A stretch of DNA of 64,000 nt from Naegleria lovaniensis (taxonomy: Eukaryota; Heterolobosea; Eutetramitea; Acrasida; Naegleriidae). The stretch spans positions 170,669 through 234,668 of the forward strand of contig NW_025407858.1 of NCBI RefSeq assembly GCF_003324165.1. The letters are read 5' to 3'. The notes below the pieces were generated by a model. It was not told where the DNA came from and made no database searches. It saw nothing but the letters and a program-made list of their open reading frames with translations. The position numbers were made by a program, and so were the translations under genes. Below are positions 22,042 to 34,737 of the stretch, one piece after another. Position 1 is the stretch's first letter, and each line of letters opens with the position of its first letter.

Positions 22042-23538
22042 TCACTGCACGTTCATGCGTGGAGAAGACAATAACTCGCTCGCAGAAGAAGCTAACCGTA
22101 TGCGTTGGGCAGTGAATGCCTGATTCTCAACACTGGGCGGTTGTTGCACCACCATAGCTGTTGCAGCTTCTTCGGTGGGAGATAGAGAATATCTTTGAGG
22201 GGAAATACATTTGGAAACGAATCGAGAAGTGACTGAGTAGGGTTTGGAGGTCGAGAGGGGAGTGGAAGAGCCTTCTGAAGAGCCACTGAGTGCCATTAAG
22301 GCTGTAGTAGATATGTTTGTGACTGTCAAACCAGAGGTCTTGTGACTTGTACTACTTTGGGGAGAAGAGTTGCTTGTAGAGTTTGAATCGGGAACGCTTG
22401 TTGTGGTTTTTGTCAACGACTTGGAATCGGAGAAGAATGAGTTATTGGGTTGCTTTCCATTCATGCTAAGGTTAGCGTCATAGACAGTTTTAAAAGAATC
22501 ATTGGAATAGACAGTGAAGGACGTTTTTGCTCCGCGTTTGCTGCCAGGCTTTGGGCCTCGCTTCTTAGGTATTTTCTGAATGGTCGCTGGTGTTTGATTA
22601 GCACTCGAAGATGTAACTACGGGTATGTAATCACTCTGGAAAAACATAACACCACTACCAGCAGAACTATTGGCTGTAGAAGTGTTCTCTGAGGTCATGG
22701 AGATCATTTCCTTACTCAGGCTCTCTTCAGGTTTTAACTTTCTTTTTCTTCCTCTTTTTGATTTTGGGGGTGTTTCATCATGGTTAATGAAGGTGAACTC
22801 AGATGTAACTGGTTTGTTGATAGTTGAGACTGGTTTTGGATCCCTCATGATTGAATTATTGTCTTGCAGAGGCCGAGTAAGGGTGTTATGATTCGTTGAC
22901 GGTAAATTTAGTAATTTTACACTACAACCTTCATCCATTTCATTGTCCGTCGCCTCATCAGTTTTCTCTCCATCAACATCTTCCATTGGGTAAGTTTGTT
23001 TGCTTGAAGAGGAGTCATGATATGGTTCAGCTGAAGGATCTTTAGGTTCGAATAAGCATTGTTCCTCACTAAAATCGTCATCTGTATCGGTGTCTGTAGT
23101 TTGCTTTGATGTATTTGAATTATGGTTTTTTCGTGTTCTTCTTGGTCTGTTGGAAGCCATAATTTGTTGGTCGTAGACAATTTGAGAAGCCATGTTCCTT
23201 GATTGTTGACTTGATTGATTTAACTTTGACAACTCCAACACAGCTAGCTCCTCTTCATCAACTGAAGGTTTAGAGACAGAAGATATTGTGGAATCCTGGC
23301 GGATCTTTAGCTCTATGATTAAATCCTTTAGGACTTGATTTTGGATTTGAAGGTATTGTATTTGCTTTTCGTGGTCTGAGCTCATTTTGTCAAAGTAAAC
23401 CTCTAAAGCCTGCAACAGCTGATCTTTGTCTCGAATATACCTTGAAACTATTTCGCCCAAATCAAAGAGAGAGCGGCGAGTCATCGTCTTTTTTCCAAAA
23501 TCGGAATAATTAGGTGGGTTGGTACTATTGTTGTTCAT
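22042..23538 (-). CDS. Coiled-coil protein with AT-hook-like motifs
   Basis: From ATG at 23538 (MNNNSTNPPNYSDFG) the protein has an N-terminal coiled coil (DKDQLLQALEVYFDKMSSD, QIQYLQIQNQVLKDLIIELK), an acidic stretch, and two basic AT-hook-like motifs, SKRGRKRKLKP and KKRGPKPGSKRGAK, then Ser/Thr-rich sequence. AT-hooks bind the minor groove of AT-rich DNA, so a chromatin or transcription role is likely. The stop at 22042 is only 24 bases before the Myb reading frame on the same strand. A lost base or unrecognised intron could make the two one protein. A longer open frame extends to 23571 but without ATG. Confidence 0.7.
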   Translation of the reverse strand: MNNNSTNPPNYSDFGKKTMTRRSLFDLGEIVSRYIRDKDQLLQALEVYFDKMSSDHEKQIQYLQIQNQVLKDLIIELKIRQDSTISSVSKPSVDEEELAVLELSKLNQSSQQSRNMASQIVYDQQIMASNRPRRTRKNHNSNTSKQTTDTDTDDDFSEEQCLFEPKDPSAEPYHDSSSSKQTYPMEDVDGEKTDEATDNEMDEGCSVKLLNLPSTNHNTLTRPLQDNNSIMRDPKPVSTINKPVTSEFTFINHDETPPKSKRGRKRKLKPEESLSKEMISMTSENTSTANSSAGSGVMFFQSDYIPVVTSSSANQTPATIQKIPKKRGPKPGSKRGAKTSFTVYSNDSFKTVYDANLSMNGKQPNNSFFSDSKSLTKTTTSVPDSNSTSNSSPQSSTSHKTSGLTVTNISTTALMALSGSSEGSSTPLSTSKPYSVTSRFVSKCISPQRYSLSPTEEAATAMVVQQPPSVENQAFTAQRIRLASSASELLSSPRMNVQ

Positions 23539-24273
23539 GTTTGTGCACACAACCTGAAAACCACTTGCCAATGAATCACGTGGAAAATATCGAATATGCG
23601 GAAACGATTTCCGAAAGTTTCAAGTCAAATGATTTCAGTCTCTAGGTAGCGTTTGAAACTGAGACAAAAGGAGAGAAGAGTTTTACGATCTGGTTGGTGT
23701 GCGCGATAATATTTTTTTGAAAATTAATATACATGTAAATTAAATTATTTCCCAAAAAGGAACAAAGAATAGGCAGACCCCTGTCAATGAATAAAAGTTG
23801 CCATGGCATTCCAGCAGTCTATCCAAGCCTGAAATGTATTATCCTTTGCACAGTATTTCTGAAAAAGCTCCTCACTAATTCCATTCTAAAAAATATTCTC
23901 GGTGGTTGTGGTACAATTCGTTCATCATCACAGGCTAGCTACAATAACAGCCATTTAATCAACGTCATCAACAATCTGGCCACATCAAGAGGGTTCCAAT
24001 CACATCTTGATTCAAGGGAACAATAGTTGTTGATTCTCCTTTAAATTTAAATTTCGGATACGTGTAATAGTATTTTGTGTTGTGGACAGAGTTTATGTAT
24101 TAGATAGTCTTATTATTATCGGTAATATTCACTGTAATAATTGTAACCACATAACATTGTTACAATCATCAACACCATAACATTGCTACAACGACGTTTT
24201 GAGTTGCTTCTATTCCTTCTGCAACTCTCCGTTTACATCCAATACCTTTTAACAATAACCACCATCTTTAAAG
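23539..24273. other. Intergenic region upstream of the AT-hook and SAPS genes
   Basis: About 735 bases between divergent genes. A plus-strand open frame at 23787-24026 (79 codons, MNKSCHGIPAVYPS) and the opposite strand over the same bases are both open for a while, but neither shows a domain or splice support. The rest is AT-rich with no visible repeats or RNA genes. Confidence 0.4.
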
Positions 24274-26488
24274 TTGTCCGAACAAACTCCTTCTCCTGGC
24301 TCACCAAACAACACAACATCCAATTCTCTCAAATTAACAACAAGTTCAATTGAAAGAAAGACAATCAACACAAAGAACAAACAAAAGAATCCACAAAAGG
24401 CATCCCCTTCCGCTCAGCCATCCTATTCGTCAACTTTTGACACCTCCACCAAAGACACTAAAAATCTTTCACAACAACTACAGTATAATAGCAACACCAA
24501 GAAGGAGGATAACCCATCAGCAGCACTTTCAACTTATAAAACAAAGATATTTTCTTCTCTGTGGTCTCTCGTAGAATCTAACATGCTATTTAAATTAGGA
24601 TTTCATAACAAATCACCTGTAGAATTGCTCTTGGAAAATGACGATTGTACATTAGAGCAAATTCTTGATGAAGAAGATGTCATTTCAGAAGCAAAAGCTC
24701 ATTATGGAAAATTGATAGATTTCCTTTCAAAGAGCGAGAACTTAACAAAGATGATTGACTACATTACCATTGAGATTCCTCTCGATCAAATTCAAAATCT
24801 CAAGAATCAAACAAAGAGCGAGGAAACTGAAAAGTCAGACGACGCTACAGAATCTGAAGAAGTTCATTTAAATGAAGAAAAGCTACAAAAGAGAATATTC
24901 AAATATCCAAGAATCGCAGCAGAGATTTTATGCTGCGATATTGATGCTCTTTATACGGCCATTGCATCTGACAAGTTGTTGCTAACATCTCTTTTTGATT
25001 TTATTTCACATGAGAAACAGACACTGAACCCTCAACTGACTAATTATTGGATTCGTGTTGTAACCTGTTTGGTTCAAAGAAAACCCATAGAAGTACACAA
25101 ATTTATAATGTCGCAAGGGGAGTCTTTCGTACTTAACTTTTGTAAACATATCGGAGTACCAGGAATGGATGAACTTTTACTGAAGCTCATTTCATGTGAA
25201 TTGTATGACTTGATAATTTCTGCAGAGACTAATCGATCAGCTAAACAACAACTCAAACTTCGATTAATTGATGCTAGGGATAACTCTGATGCTACAAATG
25301 TAATTAAGAGCTCAGTTAAATGGTGGACTGATGCACAGGTTCCATTCAAACTTATTGAAAAATTATCCCCACAATACTCTTCAGAGTGCCATATTAACGT
25401 GACAAGAGTGTTAAGTGAAATTATTAGACGATCTTTACAATATAATCTAGATATTCAAAAACTTAATCCACTCGCTACCTCCATTTTGTCTGATTCAGTT
25501 TTATGCAAATTAATGGACACTCTTTTGGAAAATGTAAGTTCAATGATGATATTCTTTACTTGAACGATAATGAATAATTGATGATTTAGACCGATGTTCT
25601 TAACGAAGGCATTGCATTGTTGCACACTTTGATAGACACCAGTGTAGATTTGATGGATGCAGATTTCGACGAATGTTTACCAAGTGCTATCAAAGTTATT
25701 CTCACCAAATTACCCCAGTTAGTACAATTACTAGAGAGCCCACCTGCTCAACAGTCTCTTACACTAACATTTGGGTTTTAAATCCTCCTTTAGGTGAAAC
25801 AAGGCTTAAAATCATTGAATTTCTTTCAAGCCTTTTTCATATTAGATGTGAAGTTGTTGAAAAGGCTCTAATATCAAGCAACGTTCTAGGAGTAATTGTT
25901 AACCTTTTTTTCCAATACGAGTTTAACAATATGCTTCACAATTTATTATTGAACATTATTAGCTTCATTTTGGCAAGTGAAAGCCAACCATTGAAGAAAC
26001 ATCTTTTCGTTGATTGTGCAATAGTTGAGCGTATTCTACAGGCATTTAAAGTGAATGAGCAAGCTCAAAATGAAAGCAAAATGCGAAAGGGCTATATGGG
26101 ACATTTAACAATAATCTCAAACACAATTGTTTCAACAGCAAATTCTGATGAAACTGTTGCTTCTCTCACTAAAGATATTTCTGGATGGAAAGAATTTGTG
26201 GAAACATCTCTCTCCGAGAGGAATATGATTGAAACAAGACAAATGGGCTCTGATGACTCTTATCTTTCTTTGGTTGGTGGAGTCATATCAAACACAAATC
26301 ATACTCCCATTTCTGATGACGACAGGAAAGAATTAGAGGATGCATTCCAAGATTTCGATGATGACATGACTGAAGAATACAAGGACGATAGCGCAAAGGA
26401 ACTCATTGAAGAAAAAGCATCCACCAAAGACTCCTCCCCACTCTCTGAATCCGTTCAGACCAATATTGAAATGCAACTAGAACTATAA
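24274..26488 (+). CDS. SAPS-domain protein, regulatory subunit of PP6/Sit4-type phosphatase
   Basis: The SAPS signature is clear: FKLGFHNKSPVELLLENDD, TLEQILDEEDVISEAKAHYG, KLIDFLSKSENLTKMIDY, ILCCDIDALYTAI, LLTSLFDFISHE and, in the second exon, VLNPPLGETRLKIIEFLSSL. SAPS proteins bind the PP6/Sit4 catalytic subunit. Exons 24274-25533 and 25590-26488 join in phase, for about 719 residues. The frame breaks at the run of three G at about 25776-25778: TLTFG runs to a stop, while one frame over VLNPPLG continues, so one G is likely missing. The C-terminus is acidic (FDDDMTEEYKDD). The first codon of the open frame is not ATG, and no in-frame ATG occurs before the SAPS domain (MLFKLGFHN), so a small upstream first exon or a base error at 24274 is likely. 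Confidence 0.9.
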
Positions 26489-26624
26489 AAAAGCTTTTAT
26501 TTATTTTCATCATTCCAATTTGAATTTTCTTGAATAACTAACTTCTCTAGTAATGGATCTTTGGATCAAGCTTAATGTGCTCAAGGATGGTGTCGATGCA
26601 TGATTCGACCATCTTTGGAAAATG

Positions 26625-27110
26625 TTATTTTTGCTCTTGATTTTCGCTTGTTTGTACCACATTGAAAGAATCTTCCTCTAATTTATGCAGATTAGTAAAC
26701 ACTTCAAGAGTTTTATATTTCTCAATGAGCTCTCTTTCCCATAATTATTTTGTATTGTCAATTTCAAAATCCACTTACGATTTTTCTTTGATTTTCACAA
26801 GATTTTCCGAATAAATTTTTGTTTGTTGCTCCAGTGTGAGATCGGCTCCTTCCAAAGAGTTGAGAAAATTCTCAGCCCCTTTCATGGCATCATATAAATC
26901 TTTAACTTTTAAAATTACAGACTCTTCACTGTTTGGTAATTCCTCGACGATGGCCATCATTTTCGGAATAAAATTGAAATATTGTTCAAACTGCTCAAAT
27001 GTCGGCTCCGCATAATTTGTGTTCATGGGTTCCAATGATGTATGTTCAAAGCTCATGGAACGCTCGAGATCCGATGGTGGAGTGCTTGTTGTTGTTGTTT
27101 GATTCATCAT
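26625..27110 (-). CDS. MED9: MED9-like Mediator subunit
   Basis: Two exons, 27110-26779 and 26733-26625, join in phase to give 146 residues. The pattern matches MED9 along its length: FEQYFNFIPKMMAIVEELPN, then VKDLYDAMKGAENFLNSLEG, DLTLEQQTKIYSENLVKIKE, and in the second exon ELIEKYKTLEVF, equivalent to the Ser-Pro-Glu-Gln-Gln and Leu-x2-Lys-Tyr-Lys-Ser region of animal MED9. MED9 sits in the middle module of Mediator and helps RNA polymerase II transcription. The start at 27110 follows an A-run (two ATG in tandem); a more upstream ATG would add a hydrophobic segment unlike the family. It is divergent from the NHL gene with a 55-base gap. The assignment is by eye on a short protein. Confidence 0.65.
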
Positions 27111-27165
27111 TTTTATTCTAATTGCAATTAATTTAAAAATAAATTTTTGAAGACAATAACAAAAA

Positions 27166-28237
27166 ATGATGATGGAAGACTCAGACATGAACACCACTCT
27201 TCATCTTGTCGATTTTGTTGTAGCTTCGTTTGATGAAACAAATCACACAATTATGCGCTTTGAATTATTCGATAAACTCAAGGAAAGGATGAGAAATGGA
27301 AAAAAACGAATTGTAAAGCCATTTGAAATGAAGTTTGAACTGGTTCATACTCTCGGAAAAGTTTCAGAAAGTGGTGACAATTCGGATCTATTTCACCATC
27401 CTTTTGATGTAAAGATATCATATAACTTTGAAATTATATTGATATCGGATTCATCAAATGGAAAAATCAAAGTTTTTGATATGTACACAAAACAATTTAA
27501 GAAATCAATTCGTACGGCCGTAGCCATGCCAATGTATTTAGCTGTTGAAGAAAACTACGACCATTCGAACAGTGATGCTATTATTTTTGGATGTAATTCT
27601 GACAGCACCATCTTCAAATTTGACTTGGGTAAAGAATTAATATGTTCAGATCAAGAAAAATCGTCGCCCCTTATCTTTGGGCTTCGACTGCTGTAAAAAA
27701 TAGTCAAGGAATTACTTGCTCAAACAAATCAGGACATGTTTTTGTATGTGATGCTAGCGATGGTTCCATTAAGGTTTTAAAATCTAGCTCTGGACAATTG
27801 TTACAATCGATCGCCCTTTCACTTCATCCCTATGGAATTGAATTTGCAAATTTTTTTGGTGATGATTATTTAATCGTGAGCCAGTCAAACACTCTCAAGA
27901 ATGGTAACGACCAATGTCAAATTTTCAGGTTGACCCGTACAACAAGTTCAACATTTCAAATCGATCTTGTGACAACTTTTGGAAGAGGAGGATCTTTGGA
28001 ACGTGAGTTTGACTGGCCTTCTTCTCTCACAGTGGATCATGCATCATGAACATTATAGTGGGAGACTATAGAAATCATAGAATCCAAATATTTTCTAAGG
28101 ATGGAACGTTTATTGCTTGTTTAAACGATTTTGGAAGTGATAGAATTTGTTATCCTAATGGTCTTTGTTTGAATGTTGTTCTTGGAGAGCTCATTTCGTG
28201 TGATTGGGCAAACCATGTGGTTCAATTTTTCAAGTAA
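27166..28237 (+). CDS. NHL-repeat beta-propeller protein
   Basis: No intron. Repeats of the NHL/six-bladed propeller type are visible: HHPFDVKISYNFEIILISDS, GKIKVFDMYTKQF, GRGGSLEREFDWPSSLTVD, NIIVGDYRNHRIQIFSKDG, CYPNGLCLNVVLGELISCD, WANHVVQFFK. Such propellers mediate protein or RNA contacts, often as part of larger regulators; here the protein is propeller only (about 357 residues). The frame slips twice, at the run of A near 27655-27660 and near 28044, and each time a single missing base restores the repeat pattern. Partner and role unknown. Confidence 0.8.
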
Positions 28238-28276
28238 AAAACTCAGAGTTCTCTAGACATCGCGAATGAACATTAA

Positions 28277-29109
<833 letters not shown>

Positions 29110-29328
29110 TTTATTTAGCTTCAGTAGTAAATGAATGTACTATTAATAATGACTATTTGGGAAGTCTTCTTTTGTATTGTTTATTATGTCAAATCTGCTT
29201 AACAGATGTTAGAGAACTCAATCGAAGCAAGCCACGTTTGGGTAATTATTCTTTTTGTCAACATCATGTTATGCTGAACTCGCAAATCGAACAACACTAA
29301 AAAAACTGCGTCAACACTGACGACAACA

Positions 29329-31281
29329 ATGCCTTCTGCAGCTTCATCAAAACGACAGCGCATGGGTTGTATTGCTGTTATCCATGTATTTAATGCGTTC
29401 ATCATCATCACAACACTTCTTCTCTACATACATGTGGTGATGGCAAACCTGACTACACCGAATACTAACAGTAACAATCGAATAATAAGGAAGAAACAAA
29501 ACAACTCGAATGACATGCGAATATCTTCGAATCCAACCCAACCCCACTTTGAAACGTCGGACCTTCCAGTGATGATTCAAGGCTTGGACCTCACCGCTCT
29601 CAAATCCGTGTTATATGATCATTCCTCAATGACCTATCCAGTATCAATCAAACCATTAAATGCCCAGTATTCAGAATTTAGAATTGAGGAATTAGAATCA
29701 CCACTTGATACATCCCCAAAAAACGAAAAGATTCGCAGTCAAATGGGAGAATTTGAGCCAACATTTATTGTCTATTTGCACAATGAAAAACAAGTAGATT
29801 TATTGGTGAAAAAAATTGAAACCATTCACCTTGTACGAAACATTGAATCAACCAGTGTTTCATCAAATAAGGACAATCAAAAATTGCAGGTTACAACAAC
29901 AGCAGCAAAACAAATTTACCTTAAACGACTATACAGGGAGCAACCTACAGTTTTACTAAAACGAAGCTCAAATTCGTTGCTTACCTATCATAGTTATGAC
30001 TCTCTGACTGCAAAATTAACTGATCTACATCAACGATATGCGAACATGACAAGCCTCTTCTCCATTGGAAAGTCCGTTGCTCAACGAGAGCTATGGGTTT
30101 TAAAATTGTTCTCAAACACAACCATAGGAGCACCTGATCAATCATCAAAATTAGGATATCAAAAGCCAAAATTTAAATACGTGGCGAACATGCATGGTGA
30201 TGAAACAGTTGGAAGAGAATTGGTATTGTATTTGGCTGAGTTTTTATTGAGCAAGTATCAACAAGGAGATTCACGAATTCGTAAATTATTGGATTTCATG
30301 GATATTTATCTCATGCCTTCAATGAATCCTGATGGCTTTGAAATGGATGATCGTTATAATGCCAATGGAGTTGATTTAAATCGAGATTTCCCAGACCAAT
30401 ACGTGGCAAGTTCATTCTCTAAAACATATCAGCCAGAAACAAAGGCTGTTATGGATTGGCTTGCAAAAGACAAGTTTGTTCTTTCAGTGAATTTTCATGG
30501 AGGTGCTGTGGTTGCAAGTTATCCTTTTGATTCCGTATCTCCAACTGTTTCAAACGCTGAATATGCTTATTACAGTGCAAGCCCAGATGACACCTTTTTC
30601 CGAATGGTTGCTAAAGCTTATGCAGACGCTAATCCCGATATGAAAAATAGTCGTGAATTTACAGGAGGAATTACGAATGGAGCTTATTGGTATGTCTTGT
30701 TTGGAGGAATGCAAGATTACAATTATTGGAGCAATAATTGTTTTGAAATTACAGTAGAGTTGAGTGACTTAAAGCATCCACCAGAATCTCAACTTGATGG
30801 ATTTTGGAACGCCAATAAGGAATCTCTAATTGTGTACATGGAACAAATGAAATATATGGTAATGGGAGTGGTGACTGATTCGAAAGGAAATCCAGTGCCA
30901 AATGCAACTGTTAAAGTGATTGGAAATTCGAAAACAATTACCACCAACTCAGCAGGTGTCTTCTTTAGGTTGCTAACACCAGGAAATTATACTCTCATGG
31001 TTTCACAGAATGGAGCGAGTGTGAACAAAAGTATTGAAGTTCCAACAAATGTGGAGTTTGGAAATCCACCTACAGCATATTTCAGTATTCCTTCAAGTGC
31101 TTCAAATTCTAGTCCTTCAAACCCTTTCGCCTCAATAGTCACCAAAGCATCCTCCTTTCATCAACCTCGTGTTACGTCGTTTGTTGCTAGCTTGTTTATG
31201 ACTTCATTAAGCAACATTTGGCTGATAATAATGCTGTCAGTAATTTCTGCCATTTATGTCTCTGGTAACATGATGTCATGA
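29329..31281 (+). CDS. M14-family metallocarboxypeptidase (N/E subfamily type), membrane-bound
   Basis: A single exon of 650 residues. A signal peptide or signal anchor follows a short basic start (AVIHVFNAFIIITTLLLYIH). The catalytic domain shows the zinc ligands in NMHGDETVGRELVLYLAEFL and VNFHGGAVVASYP, the substrate loop MPSMNPDGFE and NGVDLNRDFPDQY, and the catalytic glutamate in NCFEITVELSDLKHPP. A transthyretin-like beta domain follows (VMGVVTDSKGNPVPNATVKV), which is the hallmark of the carboxypeptidase D/E/M/N group. A C-terminal hydrophobic stretch (NIWLIIMLSVISAIYVSG) suggests a membrane or GPI anchor. It should remove C-terminal residues from peptides at the cell surface or in the secretory route. 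Confidence 0.95.
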   Translation: MPSAASSKRQRMGCIAVIHVFNAFIIITTLLLYIHVVMANLTTPNTNSNNRIIRKKQNNSNDMRISSNPTQPHFETSDLPVMIQGLDLTALKSVLYDHSSMTYPVSIKPLNAQYSEFRIEELESPLDTSPKNEKIRSQMGEFEPTFIVYLHNEKQVDLLVKKIETIHLVRNIESTSVSSNKDNQKLQVTTTAAKQIYLKRLYREQPTVLLKRSSNSLLTYHSYDSLTAKLTDLHQRYANMTSLFSIGKSVAQRELWVLKLFSNTTIGAPDQSSKLGYQKPKFKYVANMHGDETVGRELVLYLAEFLLSKYQQGDSRIRKLLDFMDIYLMPSMNPDGFEMDDRYNANGVDLNRDFPDQYVASSFSKTYQPETKAVMDWLAKDKFVLSVNFHGGAVVASYPFDSVSPTVSNAEYAYYSASPDDTFFRMVAKAYADANPDMKNSREFTGGITNGAYWYVLFGGMQDYNYWSNNCFEITVELSDLKHPPESQLDGFWNANKESLIVYMEQMKYMVMGVVTDSKGNPVPNATVKVIGNSKTITTNSAGVFFRLLTPGNYTLMVSQNGASVNKSIEVPTNVEFGNPPTAYFSIPSSASNSSPSNPFASIVTKASSFHQPRVTSFVASLFMTSLSNIWLIIMLSVISAIYVSGNMMS

Positions 31282-31559
31282 ATCCAACCTAACTTTCATG
31301 GAGATTTATGTGATGAGCCTTATTGCTATATCACTCGAATTTGATCTTGGTTTGGATTCGATTGAAAATACATGATTACAGCATTGTGAACTTCTTCTCA
31401 GCTCAATAATCATCGATTTGCGCAATAAAATTCTTTTTAACGTTAGAATTAACCGTTTATGAGGATCTTAAATTCAAACATTTTATTACTTTTCTTTCTT
31501 TCACCTCATGTTTTGCTAATCGTTTCCAAAACCGCTCCGTTGAATTCTCCGTAAAAAAA

Positions 31560-34500
31560 ATGTCCTATTCTCTCATCACAGGCCTTTTCAGTGGCATGAA
31601 CACGGCCACGGACTTGGCGAGTGGAGCCATTGATATTGTGGTGGTCGAACAACCGGATGGATCACTCAAATGTACTCCTTTTCATGTACGCTTCGGAAGA
31701 CTGAAAGTCTTAAGATCTAAAGAGAAAGTAATTCGTATAATGGTAAACGGAAAACTAACAGAGTTGTGCATGAAGACTGGAGAGACAGGTGAGGCTTATT
31801 TTGTACATGAAGCTAGTGTAGGTTTTTTAATATATTATTTCATTTTACAAACAATTTTAAACCTCCGATGGTGCATGACAATTTTAATTGATCAAATAAT
31901 TTTACTAATATTTGGAAATACAACATTCTCATACTGATCTTTAAATTTAATTCTAATGAAATAATATTTAATAGGGACCCGTGGATAGAGATTTAGTAGC
32001 AAGCCCGATTGATCTTGGTCCAGTCAGTCGTTTCCTTCATTTGATAATTCTTCTTCACTCCTGACACAAAGTCTAATTTCCGATTCATCCTCTTCTTTAT
32101 CTTCAAAAACTTTGTCAACAAATAATTTAGAATCACAAGGCACAACAACCACCTCATCACCTTCTTCACCAACAACAACAAATAATGGACCTTTTTCTTC
32201 AGCAACGAACACAACAACAGTTCCAACGTTTATTCCGACAAGCATGCCAATTGAACAGGCCTATTTTCGTCCAATTACTTCACCTATAGGCTCTCCTAAC
32301 CTTGTTCCAATTTCATCATCATCTCCAAATCAACCCCACTACCAACCAAATTTTGACATTGACGAAGAAGTCATTTACGAAAAATTTATTCCTATTGATG
32401 ATTCTGATTCCGATGAAGAGGAAAGTGTAGTAGCAGGAGTTACTCAAGATGCAAGTAGAGTTGTGGATTTGGAAAGAGAAAAGAAACGAGAAGATGGTAT
32501 TACAACAAGTCACATGTTAAATTCAACTCCACCGCCCTTGGTTAACACTTCTTTCCCACCAACGATTAATATTGACGCAAAAACAATGAGAGACATGAAT
32601 GCTATAACATCTCCATCTTCTCCAAGAGCCAGTGAAATTTCCTCTACAGTTACAGCACCAATAGAAAATCCTTCAAAACCTCCTCCTTCAGAAACTCCAA
32701 CAAAAAAGAGTGGTTGGGGATGGGCGTAAGTATTTTATTTAACATTACACATCATTGAGATCGGTATCCATATATTTTTAGGAGTGGATTAAGTTCTTGG
32801 TTTGGATTTAAATCGAATAATGACACAGATGAATTTCAGGGAATTAAAACGAAAGGAAATAATTCGTTTGTAGAACAGCAATTTCTTGAGGTAATGGCTA
32901 AGCATTACAATTATGATGCTCTTTCAGGACGATATATTAATAATCCTGTTACAACTCCATCTCCTTCAATTACTAAATCTCCACCATTTGAACAAGTATC
33001 TAACAATAATTTATCAATTCCAAGGAATGATTCCTGTAAAAATTTAATTAGTGATACTTCGGATGATGATTTATCCTATGATGCACTTACTTCGGAGCAT
33101 AATGAAAGCAAAGATTCAAACGTTGCGCCCAACGAAAGTGATGATCAAAAAGCAATAACTATGGACAAAAACTTTGACGATGACGCAACAACAACCGATG
33201 AAGAAGATGACTTGGAAAAAAACTATCACTCAGACAATGAATCTTTGTCTTCCCTGAAACCATCACTCCCACCACATATGAGAACCAACAATCATTTTGA
33301 ACTCATGCCACAAAATAGTCCCATTTCTAAAAGTGCTCCAGGAAATTCAACTTCATTTGAGGAACTTTTTAAACAACATCAATTGAGCAAGTTAAAAAGA
33401 CAAATTTCTCCTCCATCAACCACGAGTAACAGTCGATCAAGTTCTCCTGAAACATTTTCTGTAAATAATACTAGCACTCAAACGCTCAGTACTGAAGCTC
33501 TTACAACAACTAACGGTGCAATGGAACTCACAAAGCCAACGATTGTTACCATTACTCCTATTTCACCACCACCTAACTTATCAGATCCAAACTTGCAAAA
33601 GAAGAATGAAAAAACCTATTGGCGATGGTTTTGGACAAGGCCAGGAGCAACAGCAAGTACTGACGCTGTGAATCCAAGTACCTCTCAAATTAACAATGAA
33701 GTGAACCGAGTGACTAGCCAGCCAAAAGTTTTTGATCCAACAGGTGAATTTAAAGTGCTAAAGAAGAGTTTAAGGCCTACATCAGAGGAGTTAAAAGCTC
33801 TTGGACTGAAATATGGAAGGAATGAAATTAAATTCTTGGTAACAAGCAGAATTTTAGGTACTCAGGAAGTGAATGCATATATTTATTTGTGGAAGCATTC
33901 AGATAAAATTGTGGTTTCAGATGTAGATGGTACCATTACAAAGAGTGATGCATTAGGTCATATTTTACCAATGCTTGGTCAAGATTGGTCTCACAGTGGA
34001 ATTGGAAAATTGTACACAAAAATTGTAGAAAACGGGTATCGAATGTTATACTTAACATCACGATCCATTATTCAATCTGGAAGTACCAAGAGATATATTT
34101 TTACTCTTCAACAAGAAGATGCAATGTTACCAGAAGGTCCAGTTGTAATGAGTCCAGATCGATTATTTGCTGCTTTGCATCGAGAGGTTATTCTGAAAAA
34201 GCCAGGTATGTGTACTTTTAAATTTCAAAACATTGAATATTGATCTTTGAATTTTACAAAATAGAGGAATTCAAAAAGGCAGCCCTCTCAGACGTTTTAG
34301 AGTTATTTCCAAAAGACACAAATCCATTCTTTGCAGGATTTGGCAACAGAATTACAGATATTATTTCCTATTCATTTGTTGGCATACCTGATCACAAAAT
34401 ATTTACAGTGGATCCCACGGGTTTGATACAAGTGTATGGCATTAGTCACGAATCTTATTGGAATATTTTTAAGCTTGTGGATGAAATGTTTCCTGACCTT

Positions 34501-34584
34501 AACCAAAAAGTTGATACCTCTAACGACTTTAATAGTTTTGCATTTTGGAGAATGCCCATTCAATCCTCTTCTGATTTTAAGTAA
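31560..34584 (+). CDS. Lipin, phosphatidate phosphatase
   Basis: Lipins dephosphorylate phosphatidate to diacylglycerol. Exons: 31560-31817, 31975-32725, 32782-34205, 34265-34584 (about 917 residues). The N-terminal lipin domain is typical ([33 protein letters not shown]). The C-terminal haloacid-dehalogenase-like domain carries the catalytic DxDGT motif in [20 protein letters not shown], then [30 protein letters not shown] and [15 protein letters not shown]. The region between is long, Ser/Thr/Asp-rich and a plausible phosphorylation zone. A frame slip near 32021, just after DLGP, is followed one frame over by [10 protein letters not shown] and looks like a missing base. The start at 31560 follows a run of eight A. 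Confidence 0.95.
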
Positions 34585-34737
34585 AAAGCATTTTGTAAAT
34601 TACAAGAGAATCACGTTGTTAAGAAAAACACACTTTAGCACCACTCATGTGTTGGTCATACGTCTGTTGGAAGGTTGTCGTTGTTGTTAACATATTCAAC
34701 ACCTTCAGTGAAGGAACACTACAGAATATATGTACTA

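Noticed and set aside
23787-24026. 79-codon plus-strand gene upstream of the SAPS gene
   Set aside because: Open frame only; no domain, and the opposite strand is equally open. Left as intergenic.
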